A DNA stretch of 64,000 nucleotides from Clostridium sp. (lineage in GTDB: Bacteria > Cyanobacteriota > Vampirovibrionia > Gastranaerophilales > Gastranaerophilaceae). Positions 1 to 9,928 of this stretch are shown piece after piece. Location: the NCBI GenBank assembly GCA_018362895.1, contig JAHALR010000003.1, forward strand, positions 182,165 through 246,164, read 5' to 3'. The notes under the pieces are model-generated. The model saw nothing but the letters and a program-made list of their open reading frames with translations, was not told the origin of the DNA and searched no databases. A program made the translations under genes and the position numbers. The stretch's first letter is position 1; each line of letters opens with the position of its first letter.

Positions 1-8
1 ATGTTCTT

Positions 9-2006
9 ATGGAAAATTTAACCACAGAAAAGTCATCACTGCCTTCTGTTAAAAAATATGTTTTGAAAAAACAGGATACAAAGGCGCAATATAAAATAAA
101 CTATGAAAAAGAACTTAATCCTGCACAGCTCGAAGCTGTAAAAAGCAAAGACGGATCTATTCTTGTCATAGCAGGTGCCGGCTCAGGTAAGACTAAAACC
201 CTGACATATCGTGTAGCAAGGCTTATTGAAAGCGGTGTAAAACCGGAGAATATTCTTCTTTTGACTTTTACAAAAAAAGCTGCTGACGAAATGCTCAACC
301 GTGCTGTTATGATTTTGGACTCCAGATGCGAAAAAGTTGCAGGCGGTACTTTTCACTCTTTTTCAAATATGATTCTTCGTAAATATTCAAATTGCCTGGA
401 GTTGAAAAACAATTTTACTATTATTGATAGGGCTGATGCAGAAGATGTAATTAATCACATAAGAGGCAAGGTTGTTGAAAAACAGGAAAAACGTTTTCCG
501 AGAAAAGGCACTATTCTTGATATTTATTCAAAAGCTGTGAATAAAAATATGAGTGCTGAATCGGTTATAGAAAGCGAATACAATCAGTTTTCGCACTGTG
601 TTGAGAAGATAAACGAAATTTCTCAAGAATATATTGCATACAAAAGGCAAAACAGTCTCTTAGATTATGATGATTTACTGCTGTATCTAAAAACTTTGCT
701 TACATCTAATGAAGAAATAAGAAAAAAACTTTCAAATCAGTATAAATATATTTTGATAGATGAATATCAAGACACAAATTCTTTGCAGGCGGAGATAATC
801 AGGCTGCTTGCTTGCGAACACAACAATGTTATGGCTGTTGGTGATGATTCTCAGAGTATTTATTCCTTTAGAGGAGCAAACTTTAGAAATATTCTTGATT
901 TTCCTCATATATTTCCTGATACAAAAATTATAAAACTTGAGCAAAATTACAGAAGCTCTCAGAACATACTGTCACTTACGAATAAAGTTATTGAGAAAGC
1001 TAAAGAAAAATATACAAAAACTTTGTTTTCTGACATTGTTTCTTCTGAAGTTCCCGCTTTGATTTGCACAAATGATATGCAGACAGAGGCAGAGTTTGTT
1101 GCTCAAAGAATACTGGAACTTCAAGAGGATGATATCTCGTTGAATGATATGGCAGTTTTATGCAGAAGTGCAAGAATGACCTATAATCTGGAAATAGAAC
1201 TGGCAAAGAGGGCTATTCCTTATAAAAAATTCGGCGGTCTCAAATTCATTGAAACAGCGCATGTAAAAGATGTGATTGCTCATTTGAGAGTTGTTCTGAA
1301 TCCGAATGATATTATAAGCCTCAATAGAATACTTTTATTATTAAACGGTGTCGGCTCACAGACTGCAATGAGACTTTTGCCTATGGTGGCTAAAGAAAAT
1401 GTTGATACAGAAAAACTTATGCTACCTGCAAAAAGTTCTGACAGTATAAAAAAATTGTTTAATACAGTTGATACTCAGAGAAAATATCTCTTAAAGCCTT
1501 CGACTGTTGTTGATAATATTCTTTCTTATTATGAACCTATTTTGATGGACAAATATGATGATTATGCGAAAAGATTGAAAGATTTGGAGCATTTTCATTA
1601 TCTTTCTGAACAATATAGCAGTCTTGAGGATTTTTTGAGTGATTTGGCATTGGAACCGCCGGATTCTTCAGTTTCAGAAGTTGAAGACGGTGCACAAAAG
1701 GATGAATATTTAACTCTTTCTACAATTCACAGTGCAAAGGGACTTGAATGGAAGGCAGTGTTTATAATAGGTGCAGTTGATGGACGATTCCCTTCTGTAT
1801 ATTCCTTTAATTCAGAAGAAGAACTGGATGAGGAATTAAGACTTATGTATGTTGCTGCAACCAGGGCAAAAACTTATCTTTATATTACCTATCCGATTGA
1901 TATGTTTGATTATTCTACCAATATGGTGCTTTCAAAACCTTCAAGATTTTTGGATGGAATAGATTCTGATATTTTGGAACGTTGGGCTCTGGAACTTGAA
2001 GAATGA
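9..2006 (+). CDS. UvrD/Rep/PcrA-family DNA helicase
   Basis: Superfamily 1A 3'-to-5' DNA helicase of 665 residues, expected to unwind DNA in repair and replication restart. The conserved motifs are visible in order: Q-motif region LNPAQLEAV, Walker A AGAGSGKT (about 55-62), Walker B-type LIDEYQDTN (about 248), VGDDSQSIYSFRGA (about 277), HSAKGLEWKAVF (about 574) and LRLMYVAATRAK (about 610). It is slightly shorter than E. coli UvrD and lacks its C-terminal tail. The first bases of the window hold no room for an upstream promoter, so the gene may belong to an operon starting outside. Whether it is UvrD, PcrA or Rep cannot be settled from motifs alone. Confidence 0.93.
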   Translation: MENLTTEKSSLPSVKKYVLKKQDTKAQYKINYEKELNPAQLEAVKSKDGSILVIAGAGSGKTKTLTYRVARLIESGVKPENILLLTFTKKAADEMLNRAVMILDSRCEKVAGGTFHSFSNMILRKYSNCLELKNNFTIIDRADAEDVINHIRGKVVEKQEKRFPRKGTILDIYSKAVNKNMSAESVIESEYNQFSHCVEKINEISQEYIAYKRQNSLLDYDDLLLYLKTLLTSNEEIRKKLSNQYKYILIDEYQDTNSLQAEIIRLLACEHNNVMAVGDDSQSIYSFRGANFRNILDFPHIFPDTKIIKLEQNYRSSQNILSLTNKVIEKAKEKYTKTLFSDIVSSEVPALICTNDMQTEAEFVAQRILELQEDDISLNDMAVLCRSARMTYNLEIELAKRAIPYKKFGGLKFIETAHVKDVIAHLRVVLNPNDIISLNRILLLLNGVGSQTAMRLLPMVAKENVDTEKLMLPAKSSDSIKKLFNTVDTQRKYLLKPSTVVDNILSYYEPILMDKYDDYAKRLKDLEHFHYLSEQYSSLEDFLSDLALEPPDSSVSEVEDGAQKDEYLTLSTIHSAKGLEWKAVFIIGAVDGRFPSVYSFNSEEELDEELRLMYVAATRAKTYLYITYPIDMFDYSTNMVLSKPSRFLDGIDSDILERWALELEE

Positions 2007-2054
2007 ATACAATAAGCGTATAATTATGCCATTGATAGAATATTAGGGGGCAAT

Positions 2055-3530
2055 ATGACCAACAAATTAGATGTGAGTGTCGCAAAGGGTCTTTTAGAAC
2101 AAACTCCGGCAAATGTGCTTGTTGTAAACCTTTTTGAAGGCGTAAAAATTCCGGCAGGTGCAACCGGTGCAATTGATATTGCATTGGATGGTTTGATTTC
2201 AAAATTTGTAATAGAAAAAGAAGGCTTTGACGGCAAATTTGGCTCAATGTATGTGATTCCAACATACGGCAAGATATTTGCCGATAAAGTTCTTATTGTC
2301 GGCTTAGGTAAGAATAAGGATTTTACTTTAAATAGGCTAAGAGAAATTTCTCAAAAAATCATTAAAAAATGTATGAAAATGAATAATGCTAAAAAAGTTA
2401 TCTCTGTTCTGCACGGTGCGGGAATAGGCGGTTTTGACCCTCAGCAGTCAGCTCAGATGATAACAGAAGGAACAATGATAGGTGCTTATTCTTTTGATAA
2501 ATATAAATCTGAAAAAACACCGAAGAAAGTTGAAGATTTCATCATTGTTGATATGGTTGAAGAAAATTGTAAAAAAGCTAAAGCCGGTATCAAAAAAGGT
2601 AAATTGATTGCTTCTGCCGTTAACATGGCAAGAGATCTTTCAAATGAAGCACCCCAATATGCAACACCTTCAAAATTGGCTGAAATTGCACAGGAAATCA
2701 ATGGTATTGATGTTCGTATCTATGAAAAAGATGAAATCGAAAAAATGGGAATGGGTGCATTTCTCGCTGTGGGTAAGGGCAGCAGCCAGCCTCCTAAGTT
2801 TATTCACATGAGATATAAAAATGATAAAGCCCAAAGAAAAATTGCCATAATAGGTAAGGGAATTTGTTTTGATTCAGGCGGGCTTGATTTGAAACCTCCT
2901 TCATCGATGCTTAATATGAAAGATGACATGTCAGCAGCCGGTTCAGTGCTTGCGATTATGAGTGTTATAAAAGAATTGAAGCCGAATTGTGAAGTTCATG
3001 GCCTTATTGCGGCATGTGAAAATATGCCTGGATGTTCTGCTTACAAACCAGGAGATATTCTAACAGCTAAAAACGGAAAGACAATTGAAGTTGATAACAC
3101 AGACGCTGAAGGAAGATTGACTCTTGCTGATGCCCTATGTTATGCTTGCGAACTTGGCGTTGATGAAGTAATTGACATGGCTACTTTGACAGGCGCTTGT
3201 GTTGTTGCTTTGGGCAACACTGCTTCAGGTATAATGGGCAATCACCAATCAATGATTGATAAGTTAATCAAATGTGCAAATGCCGGCGGTGAAAAGATGT
3301 GGCAGCTGCCTATGTTTGAGGAATATAGAGACTCATTGAAAAGTGATATAGCTGATATGAAAAACACAGGTTCGAGAATGGGTGGTACTCAAATAGCTGC
3401 TTTGTTCCTCCAGAACTTTGTTAAAAAAGTACACTGGGCTCATATTGATATAGCAGGTACAGCATATATTGATAAAAAAGGAGCAACAGGTGCAGGCGTC
3501 AGAACACTCATAAATTATCTTATGTCTTAA
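2055..3530 (+). CDS. pepA: Leucyl aminopeptidase (M17 family)
   Basis: Cytosolic M17 leucine aminopeptidase, a hexameric two-metal enzyme that removes N-terminal residues from peptides. The 491-residue length is typical. The family signature NTDAEGRL lies near residues 347-354, and the metal and active-site stretch GKGICFDSGGLDLKP is intact, as is the downstream DMATLTGA segment. A strong purine-rich ribosome binding site (taggggg, about 2043-2049) supports the ATG at 2055. It follows the helicase by 48 bases and ends at a hairpin terminator. Confidence 0.95.
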   Translation: MTNKLDVSVAKGLLEQTPANVLVVNLFEGVKIPAGATGAIDIALDGLISKFVIEKEGFDGKFGSMYVIPTYGKIFADKVLIVGLGKNKDFTLNRLREISQKIIKKCMKMNNAKKVISVLHGAGIGGFDPQQSAQMITEGTMIGAYSFDKYKSEKTPKKVEDFIIVDMVEENCKKAKAGIKKGKLIASAVNMARDLSNEAPQYATPSKLAEIAQEINGIDVRIYEKDEIEKMGMGAFLAVGKGSSQPPKFIHMRYKNDKAQRKIAIIGKGICFDSGGLDLKPPSSMLNMKDDMSAAGSVLAIMSVIKELKPNCEVHGLIAACENMPGCSAYKPGDILTAKNGKTIEVDNTDAEGRLTLADALCYACELGVDEVIDMATLTGACVVALGNTASGIMGNHQSMIDKLIKCANAGGEKMWQLPMFEEYRDSLKSDIADMKNTGSRMGGTQIAALFLQNFVKKVHWAHIDIAGTAYIDKKGATGAGVRTLINYLMS

Positions 3531-3540
3531 ATTATATATT

Positions 3541-3576
3541 AAAAAAGCCCCCTTTAATTAAAGGGGGGCTTTTTAA
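3541..3576. terminator. Bidirectional intrinsic terminator
   Basis: GC-rich stem (agcccccttt / aaaggggggct) with a short AT loop, A-rich before and T-rich after. It sits between convergent pepA and the small membrane protein gene, so it can serve both strands. Confidence 0.85.
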
Positions 3577-3584
3577 TAACCTTA

Positions 3585-3956
3585 TTACGCTTGTTCAGCT
3601 TTTTGGTCTGCTTGTTTTGCTCTGTTTTTATTGATTACTTTATTTACAGCAGCTCCAATACCGAGGCCAACGAGGATAGCACTGGCAACAGTTAGTGAAA
3701 TACCTGCTTTTCTTGTAAATTTTGTATATTTGTTGGCTACTTCTTTTGTTAGGCCATTGGACATAAGGTCTTGTCTTGTTTTTACCAATATTCTGGCAAT
3801 TTTGTTTTTTACCTCCGGGTTTTTAGCAATTCCGTAAGAACATAAACCTGCATAACCGGTTCCGACTGCTAAACCTGTAATTGTACCGGCATGAGTTTTT
3901 TTGTATTCATTTCCTTTTTGGGTCTTTGCACCAAATGAAACTGCTTGAATTGACAT
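3585..3956 (-). CDS. Small two-helix membrane protein with N-terminal VSFGAK motif
   Basis: Unrecognised 123-residue protein. It starts MSIQAVSFGAKTQ, a string shared with the proteins at 36234-39275 and 62136-63824. Two hydrophobic Gly/Ala-rich stretches follow (about 21-44 and 84-108), separated by a basic region and ending in a Lys/Gln/Ala-rich tail. There is no classical cleavable signal peptide. The gene stands alone, with its own upstream region (3957-4043) and a terminator after it. A general resemblance to the larger membrane protein at 11688-12731 (GLAxGxGY segments) is suggestive only. Function unknown. Confidence 0.75.
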   Translation of the reverse strand: MSIQAVSFGAKTQKGNEYKKTHAGTITGLAVGTGYAGLCSYGIAKNPEVKNKIARILVKTRQDLMSNGLTKEVANKYTKFTRKAGISLTVASAILVGLGIGAAVNKVINKNRAKQADQKAEQA

Positions 3957-4043
3957 AATATACCTTTCTGTTTTTTCTTATATATGATTATAATGCGTGT
4001 AATGAAAATATTTTGTTATTTAGGTGTTATATGTTTACAAATA

Positions 4044-5231
4044 TTATTCCTGGAGATTTTTTTCAGGAAGATATTTTACAAAATATGAAAGCATAAAAGG
4101 AATAAACGAAATAATCAAAAGTGTTTTTATTATGCCTATGTTTTGTGCTACATAGCCTATCAAAGGTAAAAATACACCTACTATACCCCAGCTGAAACCG
4201 CCGATGAAACCGGAAATCATACTTTTGTACTGAGGCATAGTTCTTTGTGCCATTACCATATTTATTGAAACTGACAACATTGTGATAAACCCTGTCAGAA
4301 CAAATAAGACAAAAGACAATGCCGGTGCTGTTTTTATTATACTTACAAAAATTATTGTTAAAATGAAAGGAACTATTAAAGAGGTATAAAAAACATTTTT
4401 ATATCCTATGACTTTTTCATACCTGCTGCTTATGTATGTTCCGAATGCACCTACAGTCAAAAATACAAACACGGCTACACCTATCTGAAAAGCATTATAT
4501 CCATGGTCTTTCCAATAGAATGGTAAAAGTATGCTAAAGCTTGAGGTAACAAGTGATTTGAGTGCTGATACCATTATTAAAATACGAACTGTTTTATTTT
4601 TAAAAATATCAGTCAATGTTGTTATAAATGAATTTTCGTTTTTTACAAAGTTTTTTGCCTGTATTTTAGGTACAAAGAGAAACACACAAAAGGCAAAAAT
4701 TAAGCCCCAGGAAGCAGCAAGGGGTAATTTTGTTACTCCGAAAACCTGTGTTATTGAAGAAGATATAATCGGCCCTAATGAATATCCGATTGTGCCTGCT
4801 GCAATAAAAATGCTCATGTTTCTAGCCAGATTTTCACCGCTGTATCTTACTACAAAGCCGGTTGCTTGTGGGTGATAAAAACCAACACCTAAACCACCAA
4901 TAATCAGACATAATGCGAGTTGCCATATATTATGCACGAGCCCTGACATTGAGAAAGCTAAAGATGCGAGAATAATTCCCCAGAATATGAAGAATCTTTT
5001 TTGCCATTTGTCAGCAATGAAACCGAATACAGGTTGCATCATTGATGAGAATAATTGAGAAGCACTTAAAGCACATGTTGCCATGGCCAGACTTGCTCCT
5101 ATATTAGCAACAATAAATGGCAAAATAGGATTTATAAAACTCGAATAACTATCAGACAATCCGTGTCCAAGTGTTAACCAAGCCAGTGCTTTTTTATTTT
5201 CTGACTGGGGATTGTTTTTATTGTTTTCCAT
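4044..5231 (-). CDS. MFS transporter, Fsr (fosmidomycin resistance)-like
   Basis: A 395-residue major facilitator superfamily protein with about twelve hydrophobic segments. The N-terminal LGHGLSDSYSSFINPILPF and the LFSSMMQPVFGFIADKW stretch, an MFS loop motif between helices 2 and 3, resemble the Fsr branch of efflux proteins. GGLGVGFYHPQATGFV matches the conserved HPxA region of that branch. The substrate cannot be read from sequence; drug efflux is family inference. The gene lies downstream of purH on the same strand with a gap of 27 bases and may be cotranscribed. Confidence 0.85.
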   Translation of the reverse strand: MENNKNNPQSENKKALAWLTLGHGLSDSYSSFINPILPFIVANIGASLAMATCALSASQLFSSMMQPVFGFIADKWQKRFFIFWGIILASLAFSMSGLVHNIWQLALCLIIGGLGVGFYHPQATGFVVRYSGENLARNMSIFIAAGTIGYSLGPIISSSITQVFGVTKLPLAASWGLIFAFCVFLFVPKIQAKNFVKNENSFITTLTDIFKNKTVRILIMVSALKSLVTSSFSILLPFYWKDHGYNAFQIGVAVFVFLTVGAFGTYISSRYEKVIGYKNVFYTSLIVPFILTIIFVSIIKTAPALSFVLFVLTGFITMLSVSINMVMAQRTMPQYKSMISGFIGGFSWGIVGVFLPLIGYVAQNIGIIKTLLIISFIPFMLSYFVKYLPEKNLQE

Positions 5232-5258
5232 TTTGTTTCCTCGATTAGTGTAAAATAT

Positions 5259-6782
5259 TTAGTGTTTGAAGTGTCTGATGCCTGTTGTTATCATAACCAT
5301 TTCATATTTATCGGCTGCTGCTGTGACTTCTTTGTCTTTTATGCTGCCTCCGGGTTGGATTATTCCGCCGATTCGGCATTGTGCTGCTGCTTGAATATTA
5401 TCAATTGCAGGGAAAAATCCGTCGGATGCTGCAACAGCATCTTTTGCACCATCGCATGCTTTATTAAGCGCAATTTCCATTGAGTCAATTCTGCTTGTTT
5501 GTCCTCCGCATATTGCCAGTGTTTTGAAGTCTTTTGCAATTACTATTGCATTAGATTTAACATGTTTGCATACTTTCCAGGCAAACACCATGTCTTCAAC
5601 CATTTCAGTTGATGGCTTTTTCTTTGTAACCACCTGAAATGTATCTTTGTCTAGTTCTTTGTTATCAATCTCTTGAATGAGCGTACCGAAAGGTGTTTCT
5701 TTGATTTCTTTTTGAATAAGAGTTTTATATATTTTTAAGGGTGTATTGAGCTTTATAATTCTCAAATTTTTCTTTGCTTTTAATATCTCCAGAGCTTCAT
5801 CGGAAAATTCGGGAGCTATTACAACTTCTAAGAAAACAGATGACGCATGTTTTGCGATTTCTTTATCAACTTTTTGTGTAAAAGCAATAATACCTCCGAA
5901 TGCACTTATCGGGTCAGCATCAAAGGCTTTTAGGTATGCTTCGTTTATAGATTTGCCCAAGGCAACCCCACAAGGTGTATTGTGTTTTACAATTACACAA
6001 CAAGGAACATCATAAAATTCACCTGCTATATTCAATGCTGCTGTCATATCAAGAATGTTATTGTATGAAAGTTCTTTTCCGTTTAAAAACTCATAATCAA
6101 CAATTTCTTTATTTTTATAAAGTGCTGCTTTTTGATGAGGATTTTCACCATATCTGAGGTCACCTTCTTTATTTAAAAAGATTGTTTCATATTTACTTTT
6201 TTCTTCACAGAGTTCTTTCAAAATTACCGAGTCGTATTTTGATGTCAGCTCAAAAGCATCAAGCGCAAGTTCTTTTCTGAATTCGAGAGTTGTCTCTCCG
6301 TTATTTTCTTCAAAATTTTTCAATACTTTTGAATATTGGTTTACTGATGATACAACAGTTACGTTTTTGTGATTTTTTGCTCCTGCTCTGAGAAGTGTAA
6401 CACCGCCTATATCAATATTTTCTATCAAAGTTTGTTCATCGTGATCTTCTTTTGCAACTTTTTCAAATGGATATAGGTTTACTACCACCATTTGGAAAGC
6501 TTCTATTTCTTTGTCAGTAAGTTCTTTTGCTTCATTTATGTTTTGTATGTCTGCAAGTATTCCGGCATGTATTGCGGGATGCAGTGTTTTAACTTTGCCT
6601 GAAAGCATTTCATCAAAATTTGTTATTTTGCTTACTTCTATTGTTTTAATTCCGTTTTCATTTAAAAGTTTGGCTGTTGTGCCCGTTGAAACAATTTCGT
6701 ATCCATAAGCCTGTTGAATTGTTCTTGCGAAAGAAACTATATCTGTTTTATCAAAAACACTAATTAAAGCACGTTTTTTCAT
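5259..6782 (-). CDS. purH: Bifunctional AICAR transformylase / IMP cyclohydrolase
   Basis: Performs the last two steps of de novo IMP synthesis: formylation of AICAR by 10-formyl-THF and ring closure. The N-terminal methylglyoxal-synthase-like cyclohydrolase domain begins RALISVFDKTDIV and contains GKVKTLHPAIHAGIL. The transformylase part holds the catalytic KHNTPCG stretch (about residue 264), FGGIIAF and a C-terminal GGSIKDKEV segment. The length of 507 residues is near the usual 510-530. It is followed on the same strand by the MFS gene. Confidence 0.96.
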   Translation of the reverse strand: MKKRALISVFDKTDIVSFARTIQQAYGYEIVSTGTTAKLLNENGIKTIEVSKITNFDEMLSGKVKTLHPAIHAGILADIQNINEAKELTDKEIEAFQMVVVNLYPFEKVAKEDHDEQTLIENIDIGGVTLLRAGAKNHKNVTVVSSVNQYSKVLKNFEENNGETTLEFRKELALDAFELTSKYDSVILKELCEEKSKYETIFLNKEGDLRYGENPHQKAALYKNKEIVDYEFLNGKELSYNNILDMTAALNIAGEFYDVPCCVIVKHNTPCGVALGKSINEAYLKAFDADPISAFGGIIAFTQKVDKEIAKHASSVFLEVVIAPEFSDEALEILKAKKNLRIIKLNTPLKIYKTLIQKEIKETPFGTLIQEIDNKELDKDTFQVVTKKKPSTEMVEDMVFAWKVCKHVKSNAIVIAKDFKTLAICGGQTSRIDSMEIALNKACDGAKDAVAASDGFFPAIDNIQAAAQCRIGGIIQPGGSIKDKEVTAAADKYEMVMITTGIRHFKH

Positions 6783-6868
6783 TATAAATCCTCTTTTTTA
6801 TCCTTTGACTTTAAATTTAGCACAAAAGAGGGTTTGTGTCAGACCCCCGATATGTCTATGAGTAATAC

Positions 6869-6896
6869 TTGATAAAAATTATTTATAATGTATTAT
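6869..6896 (+). promoter_or_regulatory. Candidate promoter of tRNA-Arg
   Basis: TTGATA (6869-6874) and TATTAT (6891-6896) are separated by 16 bases and lie 12 bases before the tRNA. A better TATAAT at 6884-6889 is also present but has no matching -35 at normal spacing. Confidence 0.4.
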
Positions 6897-6907
6897 TGAT
6901 ATAGAAT

Positions 6908-6981
<74 letters not shown>

Positions 6982-7063
6982 TTTTTTTAGGTATTCATAT
7001 TGGAGGCTTTTTGCATAAAAAACTAAAATAATTGATTTGGTTTTTTATGTTAAAACTTAGCAT

Positions 7064-8911
7064 ATGAAGAAAAAAATTTTTGAATTAATCAAGAAATATC
7101 CAATTAAGAATATAGAAAATGCTTTTGTTCAAAGTTTTATTAAATTTAATCATCTTACAATTAAGAACAACAAATTGTTGTTAGATATTTTAGAAGATGA
7201 TTCTGATATAACTAATACAATAAAATCAAAAATTGTTGCGCCAAAAAATATATATGAATTGGAAAATGTATTTGAATTATTAATTCCTGAAACTGACAGA
7301 AAATTAAATGGAGCTTTTTTTACTCCTCCAATTATAACAAACTATATTTCTAATGAACTAATTAAAACAGGAAAGGAAAAAATTTGTGATCCAAGTTGTG
7401 GTTGTGGTGCTTTTTTAATTGCTGCAATAGAGGTGATAAAGAACAAGTTTAATAAGTCCGTAAGTGAAATAATTGAAGAAAATATATTTGGTTTTGATAT
7501 TCTTGAGTATAGCGTCAGACGTTGTAAAATTATTCTTTCAATTTTAACTTTATTACATAATCAAGACTTAACCGAAATTCATTTTAATATATTTTGCCAA
7601 AATAGTTTAAATTTTAATTGGTCACGATTTTTTGAGCAATTTAATATTCAAAACGGATTTGATATAGTTGTTGGCAATCCTCCGTATGTTAAATATCAAG
7701 ATTTAAGTCAAAGTGTAAGGCAGAATTTACCAAATAATTGGAAAACAATAAAAGTTGGTAATTATAATTTATATTTTGCTTTTTTTGAATTGGGTATAAA
7801 CATTTTGAAAAAAAAAGGAAAACTTGGTTATATTGTTCCAAATAACTTTTTTACATCAATTTCCGGTATTAATTTAAGAATTTTCTTACAAAGTAATAAA
7901 TTTATAGAAAAAATAATAGATTTTAATCATTTAAAAATATTTGAATCACAGACATATACCTGCATAACCTTTTTATCTAAACAAAAAAATAACTATTTTT
8001 TGTTTGATAAAATATATGATAAATGTTTATTATCAAATTTAAGTAATTTAAATTTTTCAAAATGTTTTTTTGATGATTTAAATATGAAAAAATGGCGTTT
8101 ACTTAGAACTTGTGATTTTGAAAATATAAAAAAGATTGAATCATTGGAATATAAGCTGGGTAATCTTTTCAATATAAAAGTAGGAATTGCAACCTGTAAA
8201 GATGAGCTTTATTTTTTAGATGAAGATTCAGAAAAAAATAATTATTATATTAAGACTTATAATAATCAAGAATATTTAATAGAAAAAGAAGTAACGAGAA
8301 AAATATCAAAGATATCAGATTTTAGCACTCAGAAAAATTTTGAAAATAATAAAAGGAGAATTATTTTTCCGTACACAATTAATGACAACAAAGCTATTGT
8401 TATTGATGAAGAATCTTTTAAATTGAAATATCCAAAATGTTATAAATACTTATTAGCAATAAAAGAAGAACTTTCTGCAAGGGATAAGGGAAAAGGTTTG
8501 TATCCCGCATGGTATGCTTATGCTAGAACACAGGGACTGAATTTTTATGGTCAAAAACTATTAACACCGACCTTTAGCGAAGAACCGAGGTTTTTGTATG
8601 ATTCTGACCCAACATCATTGTTTTGTAATGGTTATGCAATATATCAAAAAACTGATTCGCAAATGTCTTTGTTAAATAAAAAAATGAATTTTTCAGTATT
8701 ACAAAAAATATTAAACTCACAGGTAATGGATTATTATATAAGAACTACAAGTGTATGTATTGATGGGGGGTATCCTTGTTATCAAAAAAATTTTATTGAG
8801 CTATTCGGAATTCCTGCGTTTAAGGATGAAGAGATAAAATTTTTGGAATCAGAAAACTCTGAAAAGAAAATAAATGATTTTTTAAAAACAAAATATCAAT
8901 TGTTTTTGTAA
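7064..8911 (+). CDS. Type II N6-adenine DNA methyltransferase (gamma class, TaqI-like)
   Basis: 615-residue modification enzyme of a type II system. Motif X (GAFFTPPIITNYI, about 83-95) precedes motif I (DPSCGCGAF, 109-118), and motif IV NPPY is at 205-208, the gamma-class order of N6-adenine enzymes. A long C-terminal half carries the TaqI-like specificity region (ICIDGGYPCYQKNF-type ending). Base use is more A+T rich than the neighbours, with many AAT/AAA/TTT codons, consistent with acquisition by transfer. No clear ribosome binding site precedes the ATG. It converges on the putative endonuclease gene with 5 bases between stops. Confidence 0.88.
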   Translation: MKKKIFELIKKYPIKNIENAFVQSFIKFNHLTIKNNKLLLDILEDDSDITNTIKSKIVAPKNIYELENVFELLIPETDRKLNGAFFTPPIITNYISNELIKTGKEKICDPSCGCGAFLIAAIEVIKNKFNKSVSEIIEENIFGFDILEYSVRRCKIILSILTLLHNQDLTEIHFNIFCQNSLNFNWSRFFEQFNIQNGFDIVVGNPPYVKYQDLSQSVRQNLPNNWKTIKVGNYNLYFAFFELGINILKKKGKLGYIVPNNFFTSISGINLRIFLQSNKFIEKIIDFNHLKIFESQTYTCITFLSKQKNNYFLFDKIYDKCLLSNLSNLNFSKCFFDDLNMKKWRLLRTCDFENIKKIESLEYKLGNLFNIKVGIATCKDELYFLDEDSEKNNYYIKTYNNQEYLIEKEVTRKISKISDFSTQKNFENNKRRIIFPYTINDNKAIVIDEESFKLKYPKCYKYLLAIKEELSARDKGKGLYPAWYAYARTQGLNFYGQKLLTPTFSEEPRFLYDSDPTSLFCNGYAIYQKTDSQMSLLNKKMNFSVLQKILNSQVMDYYIRTTSVCIDGGYPCYQKNFIELFGIPAFKDEEIKFLESENSEKKINDFLKTKYQLFL

Positions 8912-8916
8912 GAAAT

Positions 8917-9690
8917 TTAGCATCTAATATAATGCTCAAATCTTTGTTTGTAAATTTTTAATAAATCATTTGCAAAATTTTCAAATGTTAACCCATCCAT
9001 TGATACAGTTGAATTTTTATCAATTATTTTATCTTTTTTTAATTCTTCTATTGTAGAGTAAATTTTAGGTTGTTGAGGTCGAAAATCTACGATGAGTAAG
9101 CATACTCTTTCATATTTATATTCTTCTTTTTTGCTTAAATCACGATTATTGATTAGTTGAAATTTATGTATATAATCGTCTATTTTATGAAATTGATTGA
9201 ATTTGATCTGGTTTTGTTTTATAGCTTTTGAACAATATTCATGTGTTGGGATAAGATAAACTTCACCAAGACATTGTTTTGGGTATTTTAAGTGAAGATT
9301 TAAAGATTCTGCAAAAGTTCTTTCATATAGAGTATCAATGTTTTTTGCCATACTGCTAAGTTGGCTTCTTACATTGATTATAATAATTTTTTCACTATCA
9401 TTAGATTGTGAAATATTTTTAATGTTTAAATTATCTGGAATAATGCATACATCCTGGCACTTTGCTTTTAATAAACCTGTTATTTTTAATTCTGGCTTTG
9501 TATTGTCTAATGGTGGGTAGATTAATTGTGGTGATATTCCATATTTTATAAATTCTGATTTTATTTCGTTATGTAAAATATTAATAAGTTTTTGTGAACG
9601 AATTAAACTTGTTTGTGCAATTCTTCCATTTGTTAAAATTGCAGACTCTAATTCATTTTTTATTAAAAACAATGCATTTTCGATAGACAT
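8917..9690 (-). CDS. Putative type II restriction endonuclease
   Basis: 257-residue protein not recognised as a specific family. The role is inferred from position: between a DNA methyltransferase and a C-type controller, overlapping the controller's stop by one base (TAATG), the usual C-R operon layout. A beta-rich segment with acidic residues (ELKITGLLKAKCQDVCII, about 68-85) followed by IIIINVRSQL could form a PD-(D/E)xK-like core, but the catalytic triad is not certain. No transmembrane segment or signal peptide. Composition is as AT-rich as the methyltransferase. Confidence 0.6.
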   Translation of the reverse strand: MSIENALFLIKNELESAILTNGRIAQTSLIRSQKLINILHNEIKSEFIKYGISPQLIYPPLDNTKPELKITGLLKAKCQDVCIIPDNLNIKNISQSNDSEKIIIINVRSQLSSMAKNIDTLYERTFAESLNLHLKYPKQCLGEVYLIPTHEYCSKAIKQNQIKFNQFHKIDDYIHKFQLINNRDLSKKEEYKYERVCLLIVDFRPQQPKIYSTIEELKKDKIIDKNSTVSMDGLTFENFANDLLKIYKQRFEHYIRC

Positions 9691-9908
9691 TAATTAATTC
9701 CTTTGAATATGTCTGAAAGATTTAAACTTAGAGCACTGGCAATCTTATAGATATTTGATAATGTTATGTTTTTTTCTGCACGCTCAATCATCCCAATGTA
9801 AGTACGGTGAACACCTGCTTTTTCTGCCAAAGCTTCTTGCGATAAATTGAGTTTTTGTCGTTCTTCCTTAATTCTTTTGCCAAAATCTATTAAAATTTTC
9901 TTTTTCAT
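9690..9908 (-). CDS. C-protein-type XRE transcriptional controller of the R-M system
   Basis: 72-residue single-domain helix-turn-helix protein (FGKRIKEERQKLNLSQEALA then HRTYIGMIERAEKNITLSNI), matching the size and pattern of R-M controller proteins such as C.PvuII. Such proteins bind C-boxes before their own gene, activating and later repressing C and R so that methylation precedes cutting in a new host. It overlaps the downstream putative endonuclease by one base, and a candidate operator lies just upstream. Confidence 0.85.
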   Translation of the reverse strand: MKKKILIDFGKRIKEERQKLNLSQEALAEKAGVHRTYIGMIERAEKNITLSNIYKIASALSLNLSDIFKGIN

Positions 9909-9928
9909 TGTTGTATTCTATATAATTG

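Noticed and set aside
9509..9533. Plus-strand frames opposite the putative endonuclease
   Set aside because: No RBS, no recognisable domain, fully inside the opposite gene.
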